From Candidatus Pacearchaeota archaeon (GTDB taxonomy: Archaea > Nanoarchaeota > Nanoarchaeia > Pacearchaeales > GW2011-AR1): DNA of 55,295 nucleotides. The stretch lies in assembly GCA_002686195.1 (NCBI GenBank), contig NZAS01000023.1, positions 1 to 55,295 on the forward strand, in the 5' to 3' direction. The notes below the pieces were generated by a model. That model was not told the origin of the DNA, searched no databases, and worked only from the letters and a program-made list of their open reading frames with translations. How positions within the stretch are numbered: the first letter of the stretch is position 1; each line of letters begins with the position of its first letter. Made by a program: the position numbers and the translations under genes. This document shows positions 30,725 through 41,400 of the stretch, piece by piece.

Positions 30725-33700
30725 ATGGCAGCAAGAGATCCGTCTGATATATATAAAGCAGCATCTTTAACGTTTCAAAAGGCAAAAACAAATATCATGG
30801 AAGGAACAGATCCTTTTCATGTGTCATTAGTTGGAACTGGAGCTTCTGTTTTTCTAGATCAAAATCATGCAAATTCTATAACTCCTGATACTAGAAACAT
30901 TGTAGCAATGTCTCCTGAGGCTACAATTTTAGTAAAGAAAAAAGTATTTTCAGCCCTAAGGAGTGCAAATGATTTAAGATATATAGACAAGACTGAAAAA
31001 ATGCTTTTACGAGCTACAAAGGCTTTGTTTGCATATAAAGTTCAGCAAATAAGGGCATATGAAAGTCTTTCTAAATTTGAAAGTTTTTATGAAGATAATC
31101 ATATGTATAGTATGAATTTGCTTTCTTCTTTCATAAAAGAAGCCTCTCTGCTGGATCTTGATAAGTTAGGATTTACAGCAGAGGAATATGCAGAGAAAAA
31201 GTTGCAAGAATGGCTTGATGAGTCTATGGGTAAATACTTGGAAACAAATGATGGTACCGTAATTACTTTCGATGCAGAAACAGGTCAATTTTCACAAGCA
31301 TCTATAGAGCTTCCCACTCAGCCTTTCGCAAGCCCTTTTGGAACTGGGCCGACAGGATCATCGGGACCGTCAGTAATGTTGGAAGCAAGAGAGTCAATAA
31401 CAAATAGAGAATATATACAATCTTTGCCCGCCTCTCAGGCAAAGGCTATTATGAGTAATAAAAAAAATGAATTTAAAGCAGAATACGAAGGTATTGATGG
31501 AAGCGCTTCGGCTTTAAGCAATGCCAGTGAAGACTTATCTATAAGTGCTGATACCTTCTTTGGTGATGTTGCAGACGTATTGGGATTTGCTGCTTCTGCA
31601 GAAAATTACAATGCTATGAATGAAGATATAACTGAAGTTCTTAGAAGAAATGCATTTTCTACAGATAGCTATTTGACAAGGTGGATCGTTGATCCAGATG
31701 CTGAAGAGAATTATATAATAGGCCCAGGAACTGGAGTTATTGAGGTTGCCTTATTTAATAACTTTACTACATCTACAAACTATAACTCTAGTCCTTCTAC
31801 TGCTAGTTTTGCAATGACATATCCATATAGGATAGGAACAGTTTTAGAGGATGATATAGAAGTCGCAATAGAAGAAGCTCTTTATGGTACCGTAGGGATA
31901 CTTGAAGATATGATGAATGGAGGCTTCAGAACAGAAGGTATGGGCACTATATCTGGCCCGCAAGAAAGCACTATGCCTCCGATAGATGGAGCTTCAGTTA
32001 TATCTGCCGCCTTAGAGCTTGGTGGAGCAGGGTCTATGGATTCTTCTTTGGATACAGATTATATCAGAGATAGGCTTAGAACCTTTTATCTTGGAAAGCC
32101 TTTTATAAACCCACCTGATCCAGTTCATTTTTATATACGTGGAAACAGAACATTTACAGATTATACAGATCTTGGGTCATCTTATCCGGAAGAAGCAAGC
32201 GAAGCGCCTTTTGATTCAGGATATTTAGAAATTGATGATGTAATACTAAAAGCAGAATATCAACTCTATACAACTCAATCAATTTCCTATGAGCAATATA
32301 AAAGCATTAGAAAAGCCCAAGACAGCTCTTTTGGCATGATCCATGTTTTTGGAGGCTTTGTTACAAATACTTCAGAAACCTTTGGAGGAGGCTATTGGAC
32401 CTTAAATGTTTCTTGTACTGATAATATGAGTTGGTTAAATTGGAGTAGGTTTGCTATACAGCCATCATTGTCTGATCCAAAGAATATGTTAGAAGATCCG
32501 TTGACACCATTTGAATTAGTCAAGGATGAATTAGGGCAGGTTGTTTCTTCTGAGAAAGATTTATTATATGAAAACAAGCTTTTGTTAGATACAGGACTTT
32601 TAAGTTTTGATTCTGGTCTGTTTGCGGGACAAAATGTTACAGAGGGGAATTTGCTTCAAGGGCAATATAATGGAATGGGGTCTTCGGGTGGAAAGAAAAT
32701 ACTTCAGCATCCAAATGGCTTCGTCTATAGATGGAAAACAGGGATAGTAACTGCCACTGGAGGATTTCAGGCGGTAGATCCCACGGGTGAGAATCAGGCT
32801 GCATCTACTCAGTTTTCTCAAAGATATTCAGTTACAGCTGCTCAAGATGTTTTAAATAATTTAGATATTCCAAATATTTTAAGCATTTTAATAGTTGGGC
32901 AGCCATATAATATAGAAACTTTTATAGAACAATCTTTTGCTGCACATAATAAAAAAGATAAATCTGTAAACCTAAGTCCTGATGATCCATTGACGGGGGT
33001 CGTTGAGGCAGTTAGAAAACAGAATGAATTTTATGGAAACTTTCATCCCTACAGAATGTTAAGCGTTAGCTCTGCTTCTGCAGAGCAGATGATGAATCAA
33101 GCAGGAATACGCGAAGTTGCAAATAATAATGTTAAGAGTTTGCAGAAAAGAAAGGTAAAGATTAGAAAGAAGATAAGAGATTTAAATAAAAGCCTAAAAG
33201 CTGGTGCGGAAACCGGCATTCCGGCATCTGCCTTAATATCGACATTGGAAGCAGAGATTGCTACAATTGATGGAGCAATACAAAATCAAGTCAGAACAGG
33301 AATGCAAGCTAATAGCTCTTTGACAGCAGCCGATGATGTTGGGATTCAAATAAGTTTATCAGGCTTGGCGCAGGTCGGAGAAGCCCTTGTATCGGGAGAT
33401 GAGGATGAAAATCACGATATAACAAGAGGAATGATGCTTGTAGGCGCACAAAGAAGAATCGAAGATGTTAGGCTGAATAGAGATAGAAATTTATTTATAG
33501 TATCCGATCAATATGATATGGCAGACATTAGACCATTCATCATGAATTTGAACAATTCAGGATGGAAACTATTTGATAGTACATATGTTGATGTTTTTCA
33601 AAAATGTAGTGCAGCTACAAGCATGTTGCATTTAGAATTCTTTTGTAACACACAAGGCCATCTGGAGTTTAGGCCACCACTTTGGAATAGGGTTCCTATT

Positions 33701-35920
33701 TCAGTTTTGAAAGAAGTTATAAAGCTTCAAGAAGATACAGATGTATCAATTATGCCTTCTTTTATAACAGACTTATTCCAAACAAGAATCGAAGGCTTGT
33801 ATTTGCAAGTGCATACATTAAATGTAAAAATAGTTTTGATATCACTTATGATGGGTAAGTATCCAGATTTATATTTGATTCCAAATATGAAACTTTCTGG
33901 TCCAGACTCATTAGAGTTTTTTGGAGTAAAAGCACCATCAGGACAGGCCAGTGCAGGATCTGGATTTCTAGGAAGCATTGGATCGTTTCTTACTGCTAGT
34001 TCTGGACAAACTGGAGCTTTACAGTTAGACATGATGGAATATCAAAATTCAACAGGTGATTTGGTCGAACAAAATAATTCATTATTTGGCGATGGATTGC
34101 AAGTTACTGCATCATTTCAGGAAAAGGGAGATATTTTAGGAGGAGACACAGAATCTTTGCTTGGATCTTTTGACCCCATCTTTCAAGAAGACGTTGGAGC
34201 TTTTGATGATCTTCTCACTATGGCAGCATCTGCCGGAAAAGGAAGGAACTTTAGACCTCCTGCTCAGCATTTGGCGAAGCCTGGAAATTTAAACGCTATA
34301 AGAAATACATTTAAAAAAGAATTCGGAAGAGACCCTGCACAAGGCCTTGGGATTGATATGGTAAACGGATTTCATAATGATAATTTTGTTCATATGATGG
34401 ATGCAGATGATATAGACAATGTATTATTAGGCAGCGATGGGCTCTTGACTAAGCTGAAGAAGGCCATCTCTGATAGAGATAGTTATGTGTCTATGCTTCA
34501 GGCTAATATAGCCAAGCAAGAAGAGCTGGAAGAAATTGAAGTATTTCTTGGCACCGGCGAAGAGGCTGACGATATAACATCATCCGAAGGTCTCCTAAGT
34601 GGTGCGACAGATTTTCTAGAAAAATTAGCAACGAGTATACAAAATACTGTAGAAATTATAACCGGTAAAGTTGCAGAAGGAACTGTGTATGACCACTTGC
34701 TCGAAGATGACTCAAGAAATCTTTTAGGATATGGATCCGGAAAGAGGTTTATATTAAAAGATGAATACATTATTAATGCTACATTTACAGAGAATCCTCC
34801 TGACTTTACAAGAGTAGATGTAAAGGGAGACGCGCCATTAGGCTTGGGAGAGGGTCTGAACTCAGCAGTTGATGGGCTATACTTCTGGGCAGGCGCAACG
34901 GATTTTGACCTATGGAGGCAGTATGGTTATAAATCTGGCGGAGAAATATCGTTGCCATTCGTTAGTGATGCAGAGGGTCAGGCTAGGCCATATGCAATTT
35001 TGGAATTAATATTACAAAAGATGAGTATTAATAAGGCGAGTGTTACTATTGCGGGAAATGAGTTTTATCAACCTGGAGATACAGTATATGTTCCATCAAA
35101 AGGTCTTCTGTACTATGTGGCTTCTGTAAATCATACCTTTACATATGGAAGCAGCTTTACAACGCAGCTTGGACTTGTATACGGACATCCTGCTGGACAA
35201 TATGTTCCAAGCCCATTAGACGTTATTGGACAAAGCCTTGTATCTAACTTCCTTGAGGATCCAGCTTTGGTCTATAGAACACAAGGAAGTGATGATAATT
35301 ATAGGGTTCTAAAGCCTGATTCTACTCTTGCTTTTAGCTCAGGAGAAGCCAGTGTGTCAGGGCTGTTGAGCCATAAGGACAATCAGAGAAGATTTACGAA
35401 CATGATGGTAGATATGACGGGGTCATTATCTGCTTCGAAGTACGTGTTGATTAGAGGTTTTGCTAAAAACGAAGATGACAAAGAAGGGATTGCGTTGGCG
35501 AATCAAAGGCTAGCAGTCGTAAGATCCCTGCTAGAGAGTCCCAGTCAGATTTCTCAAGATAATGAGCTTCACTCTATGCGTTTGCCAAACAATATGCCTG
35601 TAATATCTGTATCTTCAACTAAAATTATAGAACAGGTTTCATACTTAGAAAGAGGAGAGGAGACAAATCCGGTTGGAGAAATAAAGTGTATGGACAGACA
35701 GTTGGCCTCTATATTTAAGACGGGTGAAACAACAAAGAATAAAGATGGAAGCGTTTTAAGGGAGGGAGCAGACTTAGGAGTCTTTCCAAAAGGAGGTCCC
35801 TTACAGGGCAGCTGGTTTGATATAAGAGAGGAAATGATGGCCAGTAAGAAAGGCGAAATAAAGATAGTTGAAGTGGGTATTATAGACATACCAAATAGTT
35901 TGTTTGAGACTGTTGTATAG
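30725..35920 (+). CDS. Giant baseplate hub protein with gpD-like domain and OmpA-like C-terminal segment
   Basis: This is a 1731-residue protein three bases after the preceding stop. N-terminal helical regions are followed by mixed domains and a coiled coil near residues 800-830 (KSLQKRKVKIRKKIRDLNKS). Residues about 1423-1502 contain FYQPGDTVYVPSKGLLYYVA, SVNHTFTYGSSFTTQLGLVY and GQYVPSPLDVIG, the pattern of late-control-gene-D / hub proteins that form the trimeric platform for the spike. Residues about 1568-1606 (YVLIRGFAKNEDDKEGIALA, then NQRLAVVRSLLES) resemble the OmpA/MotB peptidoglycan-binding core ('i.Gh.d..G....N..Ls..RA..V...L'). The spike gene follows. Large size and added domains set it apart from ordinary hubs (usually 300-500 residues). 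Confidence 0.7.
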   Translation: MAARDPSDIYKAASLTFQKAKTNIMEGTDPFHVSLVGTGASVFLDQNHANSITPDTRNIVAMSPEATILVKKKVFSALRSANDLRYIDKTEKMLLRATKALFAYKVQQIRAYESLSKFESFYEDNHMYSMNLLSSFIKEASLLDLDKLGFTAEEYAEKKLQEWLDESMGKYLETNDGTVITFDAETGQFSQASIELPTQPFASPFGTGPTGSSGPSVMLEARESITNREYIQSLPASQAKAIMSNKKNEFKAEYEGIDGSASALSNASEDLSISADTFFGDVADVLGFAASAENYNAMNEDITEVLRRNAFSTDSYLTRWIVDPDAEENYIIGPGTGVIEVALFNNFTTSTNYNSSPSTASFAMTYPYRIGTVLEDDIEVAIEEALYGTVGILEDMMNGGFRTEGMGTISGPQESTMPPIDGASVISAALELGGAGSMDSSLDTDYIRDRLRTFYLGKPFINPPDPVHFYIRGNRTFTDYTDLGSSYPEEASEAPFDSGYLEIDDVILKAEYQLYTTQSISYEQYKSIRKAQDSSFGMIHVFGGFVTNTSETFGGGYWTLNVSCTDNMSWLNWSRFAIQPSLSDPKNMLEDPLTPFELVKDELGQVVSSEKDLLYENKLLLDTGLLSFDSGLFAGQNVTEGNLLQGQYNGMGSSGGKKILQHPNGFVYRWKTGIVTATGGFQAVDPTGENQAASTQFSQRYSVTAAQDVLNNLDIPNILSILIVGQPYNIETFIEQSFAAHNKKDKSVNLSPDDPLTGVVEAVRKQNEFYGNFHPYRMLSVSSASAEQMMNQAGIREVANNNVKSLQKRKVKIRKKIRDLNKSLKAGAETGIPASALISTLEAEIATIDGAIQNQVRTGMQANSSLTAADDVGIQISLSGLAQVGEALVSGDEDENHDITRGMMLVGAQRRIEDVRLNRDRNLFIVSDQYDMADIRPFIMNLNNSGWKLFDSTYVDVFQKCSAATSMLHLEFFCNTQGHLEFRPPLWNRVPISVLKEVIKLQEDTDVSIMPSFITDLFQTRIEGLYLQVHTLNVKIVLISLMMGKYPDLYLIPNMKLSGPDSLEFFGVKAPSGQASAGSGFLGSIGSFLTASSGQTGALQLDMMEYQNSTGDLVEQNNSLFGDGLQVTASFQEKGDILGGDTESLLGSFDPIFQEDVGAFDDLLTMAASAGKGRNFRPPAQHLAKPGNLNAIRNTFKKEFGRDPAQGLGIDMVNGFHNDNFVHMMDADDIDNVLLGSDGLLTKLKKAISDRDSYVSMLQANIAKQEELEEIEVFLGTGEEADDITSSEGLLSGATDFLEKLATSIQNTVEIITGKVAEGTVYDHLLEDDSRNLLGYGSGKRFILKDEYIINATFTENPPDFTRVDVKGDAPLGLGEGLNSAVDGLYFWAGATDFDLWRQYGYKSGGEISLPFVSDAEGQARPYAILELILQKMSINKASVTIAGNEFYQPGDTVYVPSKGLLYYVASVNHTFTYGSSFTTQLGLVYGHPAGQYVPSPLDVIGQSLVSNFLEDPALVYRTQGSDDNYRVLKPDSTLAFSSGEASVSGLLSHKDNQRRFTNMMVDMTGSLSASKYVLIRGFAKNEDDKEGIALANQRLAVVRSLLESPSQISQDNELHSMRLPNNMPVISVSSTKIIEQVSYLERGEETNPVGEIKCMDRQLASIFKTGETTKNKDGSVLREGADLGVFPKGGPLQGSWFDIREEMMASKKGEIKIVEVGIIDIPNSLFETVV

Positions 35921-35935
35921 GAGGGTTTAATATAA

Positions 35936-38350
35936 ATGGCAAATCCATTTATGACTTTAGCAATATGTGAAGGCGATGTCGTAGGAGTCTCCGCTGAAGG
36001 GATTTCTGTAACCAGCAGCCTCATGGGGCTTGATACGCCAACGATAGTCCCTGGAATCCTCGGAGGAGTTTCAGACTCTGGCGTTTACCAGGGTCAGGCA
36101 GGGGCGGGCGTTCAAAAGGGCGACAAAGTATTGCTCTGCAGAGTGCATCCCGGAAGCATGGGCACTACCCAGATCCTTAGAGTTATTCCTGGTCCGAATA
36201 GACATCTAAACTCAAAGCAAGTTAGAATATCAAAAAATATGCCAGCAGGAAGAACCTGCTATCCTACAAGCACAATGGATGATGGCGACATAAGAATAAC
36301 AGGAGAAGGGGGTGGTGAACTCTCCTTGCGCGGAAAGCCTTTAAACTCTCAAGTGTTTCTTGGAAACAATTTGAAAAGTGGAATTTATATAAATAGTGCC
36401 GGCAAGATGACGAGCATAGCGTCTGTTTCTCACACGGCACAATCGGTTAGCTCTGGGCACAGAATGTTTTCCGGAACCATCACTCGGGCCCCAGGAGGCG
36501 CGGAAGGCGAAGGTTCTGCAGTAAGTACGGGACACGATATAGGCTTTGTCTTTACGAAAGAAATAGGAAGACCGAGAGGTTTTTGGCCAGGAATAGATGC
36601 ATTAGACACATCTTTTCTGGATCGAATAAGAAATCCAGCTATATCTCAATATAGGTTGGTCATAAATGAAGTATCAGAACATGCCAAGTATAAAGGGTGG
36701 GATTTAGAGTCTGATCTTGCCAATAAGTCTAGCCCTGAAAAATTTTCTTCAAGCAGAGAGAAAAGCGCATTAGACCCCAGCAACGTGTTGCACTTGCAGC
36801 CGCATCAGTTAATAGAGATAATAGGCGGAAACGTTGTGAATAGACAGGGTGAATTATTAGATCCAAATTACGGAGTTGTTAAAATTGGTGATGCCAGCGG
36901 CCTCGCCATGGGGGTTTCTAAAGCTGTTTATGAAGAGGCTAGAATCATAAGCAGAAGAGGTATTGGATATCATTTTCAAATGTCTACAAACTCTTTGTCA
37001 ACGCAATATTCAAATGATATAGATAATTTTGTTCTTGCTCTTGATAAAGAGGGTGTGTTAAAACTGAGTGTGCCAAAATCATCTAAAGCTGGAAATATTT
37101 TATATCCAACTAATGCAAATTTCTATAATGATGGAGCAGATAGCGTTGTAACAGTTCCGGATGATCAGAGTATAAAGTCAGAGGAGAAAATTCCTGTTTT
37201 ATTGAGAACAAAAGATAACGAAGTAATACTTCCTTCTTCAGAGATCTTATCATCTGGTGGGCAAATAACTTCTATAGATAATACAAGGAATACTGGCGTT
37301 AGATATACAAATGAAGATAATTATTTTCAAGGAGTAAAGGCCCTTGCAGGCGGAGGAAAGTCTGTTCGTATTAATCCTACAAAATTTCATAATATGTATG
37401 CTGCAGCAGAGATGTTAATTGCGAACAAAGTCAGCGGAGTTATGGTCCCGGTTGAAACGTCTGAGTGCCCGGGCATAGAAAAGGGGAATAAGTGTGGAGA
37501 GCCATTTGAACGATACACAACAGGTGGCGATGGCAGCGGAACTGATCCAGATGCTGAACCAAAGTTTATGACGGTAGTTCAAGTCTATCCCGGTGAGCCA
37601 GCGATTGATCCAGGAGGAGGGGTTATTGTAGCAGGAACTGATAGGTCCATCGGAGTTACAAGGGGAGACGATTCTGTAAGGATTAATGTTCCATATACAA
37701 ATTCATTTGGTGTCAGCGAGGGAGCGGGCGGCTTTGTCAGTACCAATAAAGATAAGTCTGGGGACAGCAGAAGAGATCCCGGTGGCAAAAGTGCTAATTT
37801 AAATTTTGAAGGCTCTATAGAAGCCTCTATAGGGAAAGATAATAATGATGCAAAAAGTATTCTTTTAGATACAGCTGGATCAATGGTGGCTTGGTTCGGG
37901 AAAGATAAGCGAGGAAGAAGTATGATTCTTCAAACTGATGGAGATGTTCTTTTTAATGTAGGTGGAGTGAATGGCAATGAGTTTAATAAAGGAAGATTCG
38001 ATCTAAGGGTAAATGTTACGAATAAGGGATGGTTTGGAGATGAGGACTTTACGCCTCCAGGCGGGCCGCATGCTTCAGATTATATCATTTCGATAAGTGA
38101 AAATGGTTTGGTGATAGCAGGGATGAAGCCAGACACTCCTATGATTATAAGAAATGATGGAGACTTATCTATTGAGAGTACGGCAAAGCTTATCCTTGCA
38201 GCAGCCTCAATAGAAATGAGAGAAGGGAATAGGCCTCCGAGAAAGACTCATCAAAACCCAGTCTCTCAAGACCAAGAAGAGCCTACTATAGAGAGCGTTG
38301 CCGAAGATATTGAGTGCATTATAAAAGAACTTTCAGATTTGACTAGTTAA
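35936..38350 (+). CDS. Baseplate central spike protein (gp5/gpV-like)
   Basis: This is an 804-residue protein with an excellent ribosome site GGAGG. The N-terminal 110 residues form an OB-fold-type domain (GVQKGDKVLLCRVHPGSMGT, TQILRVIPGP). Later, residues about 626-680 (GSIEASIGKDNNDAKSILLD and WFGKDKRGRSMILQTDGDVL) match repeats in spike proteins where short 'G...s.G.d..g.s..l...G' strands stack into a trimeric beta-helix needle. The C-terminal part (MIIRNDGDLSIESTAKLILA) continues this pattern, as in VgrG and gp5. No lysozyme domain is visible. It would sit on the hub and pierce the outer surface of the host. Confidence 0.72.
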   Translation: MANPFMTLAICEGDVVGVSAEGISVTSSLMGLDTPTIVPGILGGVSDSGVYQGQAGAGVQKGDKVLLCRVHPGSMGTTQILRVIPGPNRHLNSKQVRISKNMPAGRTCYPTSTMDDGDIRITGEGGGELSLRGKPLNSQVFLGNNLKSGIYINSAGKMTSIASVSHTAQSVSSGHRMFSGTITRAPGGAEGEGSAVSTGHDIGFVFTKEIGRPRGFWPGIDALDTSFLDRIRNPAISQYRLVINEVSEHAKYKGWDLESDLANKSSPEKFSSSREKSALDPSNVLHLQPHQLIEIIGGNVVNRQGELLDPNYGVVKIGDASGLAMGVSKAVYEEARIISRRGIGYHFQMSTNSLSTQYSNDIDNFVLALDKEGVLKLSVPKSSKAGNILYPTNANFYNDGADSVVTVPDDQSIKSEEKIPVLLRTKDNEVILPSSEILSSGGQITSIDNTRNTGVRYTNEDNYFQGVKALAGGGKSVRINPTKFHNMYAAAEMLIANKVSGVMVPVETSECPGIEKGNKCGEPFERYTTGGDGSGTDPDAEPKFMTVVQVYPGEPAIDPGGGVIVAGTDRSIGVTRGDDSVRINVPYTNSFGVSEGAGGFVSTNKDKSGDSRRDPGGKSANLNFEGSIEASIGKDNNDAKSILLDTAGSMVAWFGKDKRGRSMILQTDGDVLFNVGGVNGNEFNKGRFDLRVNVTNKGWFGDEDFTPPGGPHASDYIISISENGLVIAGMKPDTPMIIRNDGDLSIESTAKLILAAASIEMREGNRPPRKTHQNPVSQDQEEPTIESVAEDIECIIKELSDLTS

Positions 38351-38441
38351 ATATAGTATTATCTGATTAATAATCAACTAATTTACTTATAATTTATGTA
38401 TGTAAATTGGTACAATATAAGTTAGTTTAGAGAGAAGTTTA
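38351..38441 (+). promoter_or_regulatory. Intergenic region before the 2702-residue protein gene
   Basis: These 91 AT-rich bases include ATAGTATTAT (38353-38362), an imperfect palindrome AATTTATGTATGTAAATT (near 38391-38408) and TACAATATAAG close to a weak ribosome site (AGAGAGAAG). A promoter or operator is possible. No terminator hairpin was seen. Confidence 0.35.
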
Positions 38442-41400
38442 ATGGCCGATAGTTCAAGTTATGTAGGTATATTATCATCCATAGTCGGAAGCATAGTTAC
38501 AAACGAAGAGTTTTCCACTATATATGTAAATTGCAACCCTGCCGAAAATGATTCTAGCACAGCTTCGTCTGGAAGGTCTGGTCTTGAAAATCCAGAGCTG
38601 GACGTTTTGTTTCCAAGCAAAGCAGCTACTGATAAAAAAGTGCCCCTTATAGGCGGGTCTGTTGTAAAGATTAAGCTTAATAATGCAGAGATCAATACGT
38701 CTAGAGCAAAGGGCGACACTAATGATAAGAATTTAAGCAAGTATAGAACAAAAAAACTAGAACGCTTTATAAAAAAACTTCCAGGTGTAAGCTCCGGAGC
38801 ATCAGAGTCTAGTGAGGGCGAAGAAGAGAGTTCTGAAGAAGAGAGTTCAGCAGCCGAGTTTGTAGAAATATCAAATATAATAGATGCTAGGCTGAAAATA
38901 AACAAGTGTTTAGATTCAATGCCATCCCTTTCTGAGCAGTGGTATAATGCTGGAGTTCCTAGCGTTATTTTGTCAAGATTTAAATCTCCATCTATTGAAG
39001 ACGCTAATGACTTAGATAAAGAATTAAAAGATAAGGCTAGTGATAAAATAAGATTATCGGGATTAAAGCCTGTTGGTACGTTTAAGTTCATACCAATTGA
39101 GATTTTAAAAAAGATATTAGATATTCTTGTAAATGCTGATGACGAAGAGTTCGGCCTTAAAAATTATGTTGGAGTTTCAAGCGTTACCTTTGAAACATTA
39201 GCAGGCTATTTAGCTGCTCCTAATAGTGATCAAAGAACATTTAGTGGCCTAGACGACGATAAGCTTATAGAAATTTTGCTTGAATTGTTTCCGATTTTTC
39301 ATATAGATGAAAACTATATCGATGGAGAAGATGTCCAAACTGATATAGGATACTTTACAGCACATGATAAATCTTTGTACATAAAGATGCCAGACCTATC
39401 TGGTCGTGATAGCTCTGGATTTTCTTCAAATATTTATAATCTTGGAGAAGAAAATGTAGATGAGTATACGACATTCTGCTTTGAGATGGCAGGAATAAGA
39501 GAGTACGCCGCAATAGCTTTTGATTATCAAGCAACACCAGTATTGACTCTTGCGGATGGAGATGAAGAATTTCCATCTGATGAAAGCAAGATAAGCATAA
39601 CCATAGAAAAAGAAGGATTGGATGAGAACCAAGAACAAAAATTCTTTTTATCTCCAATCGTAAGCACTTCGACATCCACAAATGTGCGAGGATTTAAGGA
39701 ATCTTCTGATGCAGTAGAGATGTTTACAGCACCTGTGCTTACAAAAACTTATATGGAAGGAGGCGAACCAATTGTTTCAGTTGATGATGCATCAGATCAA
39801 TTTATTGAAATATATACAAAATTATTGAAATATATCCAAGAAGATGTTAATGTATTTAATTCAGAAAGTTTAGAATTATATGCTTCATATTCTAAGGCTA
39901 TGCTGAAATATAATTTTTTTACAATTGATCTATATAATGAGTTTAGTTTTGAAGACTTAGGAATGCCCATGTCTGTTCCTCTCACAGATCTTGGTATAGA
40001 TAATTTATCAGAACTCTTAGGAGAGGCAAATAGACCAGAAATTTTGCTAGGAGCCAGAACATCAGAGTCATCAAACAAAAGAAATGATAATAAGTTTTTT
40101 AATTTTCAAACCTCTTCCGCAAGAGACATTGTAGCTTCAAATAGGCCAAATCTTATTTTAGATGTTGATGAACAGATTCCGTCTAATTGGATTGAGCTAG
40201 AGAAAGTTGCCGCAGAGGAAGATGACGAATGGGCTCTTGAAATTCCATATAGATCTGAAAAAGAAGCACCTGCTTTAGATGCATATAATAGTGGAGTAAC
40301 TAATGAATTTGCTCTTTATACTGTAGATAGTTATGGGCAGATTGTAAGGGCAGCCGGTGAAAATGTAAAAATAAGACCCAAGTCAGCATTGGCAACCCTA
40401 ATAGAGCCAAATGGATTTGGATCACACAATCTTTTTAATCTGTCTGAAATCTTTGGAACAATGACCTTTACAGGAGAGGGGCTAAGAGGATCTTCTGTCC
40501 TTATAACTGCTGATGAATTAGGGCTTAGTCCAATAGGAACTCTTCAAGATGGAGACGACATAACCCTTTCAAACACTTCGGACTCATTATTAAGACTTTC
40601 TACCAATCTTTCCAATGCAGAACTCTTCGGAACAAGCCTAGTAGGTACATATTATTTTTGGCCGGTGCCAACAAATAATATACCGTCCAATCCAACTCCT
40701 ATTTATTTGTCAGAAGACGGAGCTACAGAGGCTGGAGATCCTCCTCCCAAGGTAATAACTTTTGATGATCCATTTGGATTTTCTGTTCCAAAGTTTGGAA
40801 AGACGGTTCATTCTATTCCATTGTTGATGGACGGATCAAGTAATGCAAGTATAACTTTAAAATATAAAAAGAAAGTTTTTACAGATGATAGCGCAAAGCT
40901 TTATGCATATATAGCCGTTGCAAGCACTGCTTCTAATTCAGCCATTTTGCAAGAGGACGTTGGATGGCTTGAATCCGATGGAGAGGAAGGCGCTCCAATA
41001 AAAAGGCTAACTATAGCCACAGAAAAATCTACATCTGGAACAACCTTCCTTGTTCCAACTGCTTTAGAGTATGAGTTTGGTTCAAGCGATTTTGAAAAGA
41101 AGAATAAAAGAAAGGCTATATTAAAGTTTCCAGGCAGCATTGGTACATACATTAATTTTAGTCGATTTGATGAGTTTGAGGCGGAAAGCTCTACAGAGTA
41201 TCCGGCATATATTCTTTTAACAAATAAAAAGTTAAGCGATACTGTTGTTAAAACGTTTGATAGCAGCAATAATGATTATGCCGTTATACCGATAGGGTCA
41301 ACGGCTGGAGATGATAATATTTATCCTGCTTTTGTTTCTGCTCCTCATGTTTTAGGTTTTATTGCAGAAATAGAGGGAGACGGAGGCTCTGTTTCGGTTC

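Noticed and set aside
38459..39091. 210-codon minus-strand open frame, the longest antisense frame
   Set aside because: It lies wholly inside the 2702-residue gene, has serine/leucine-rich shadow composition and no ribosome site. Other antisense frames were dropped for the same reason.
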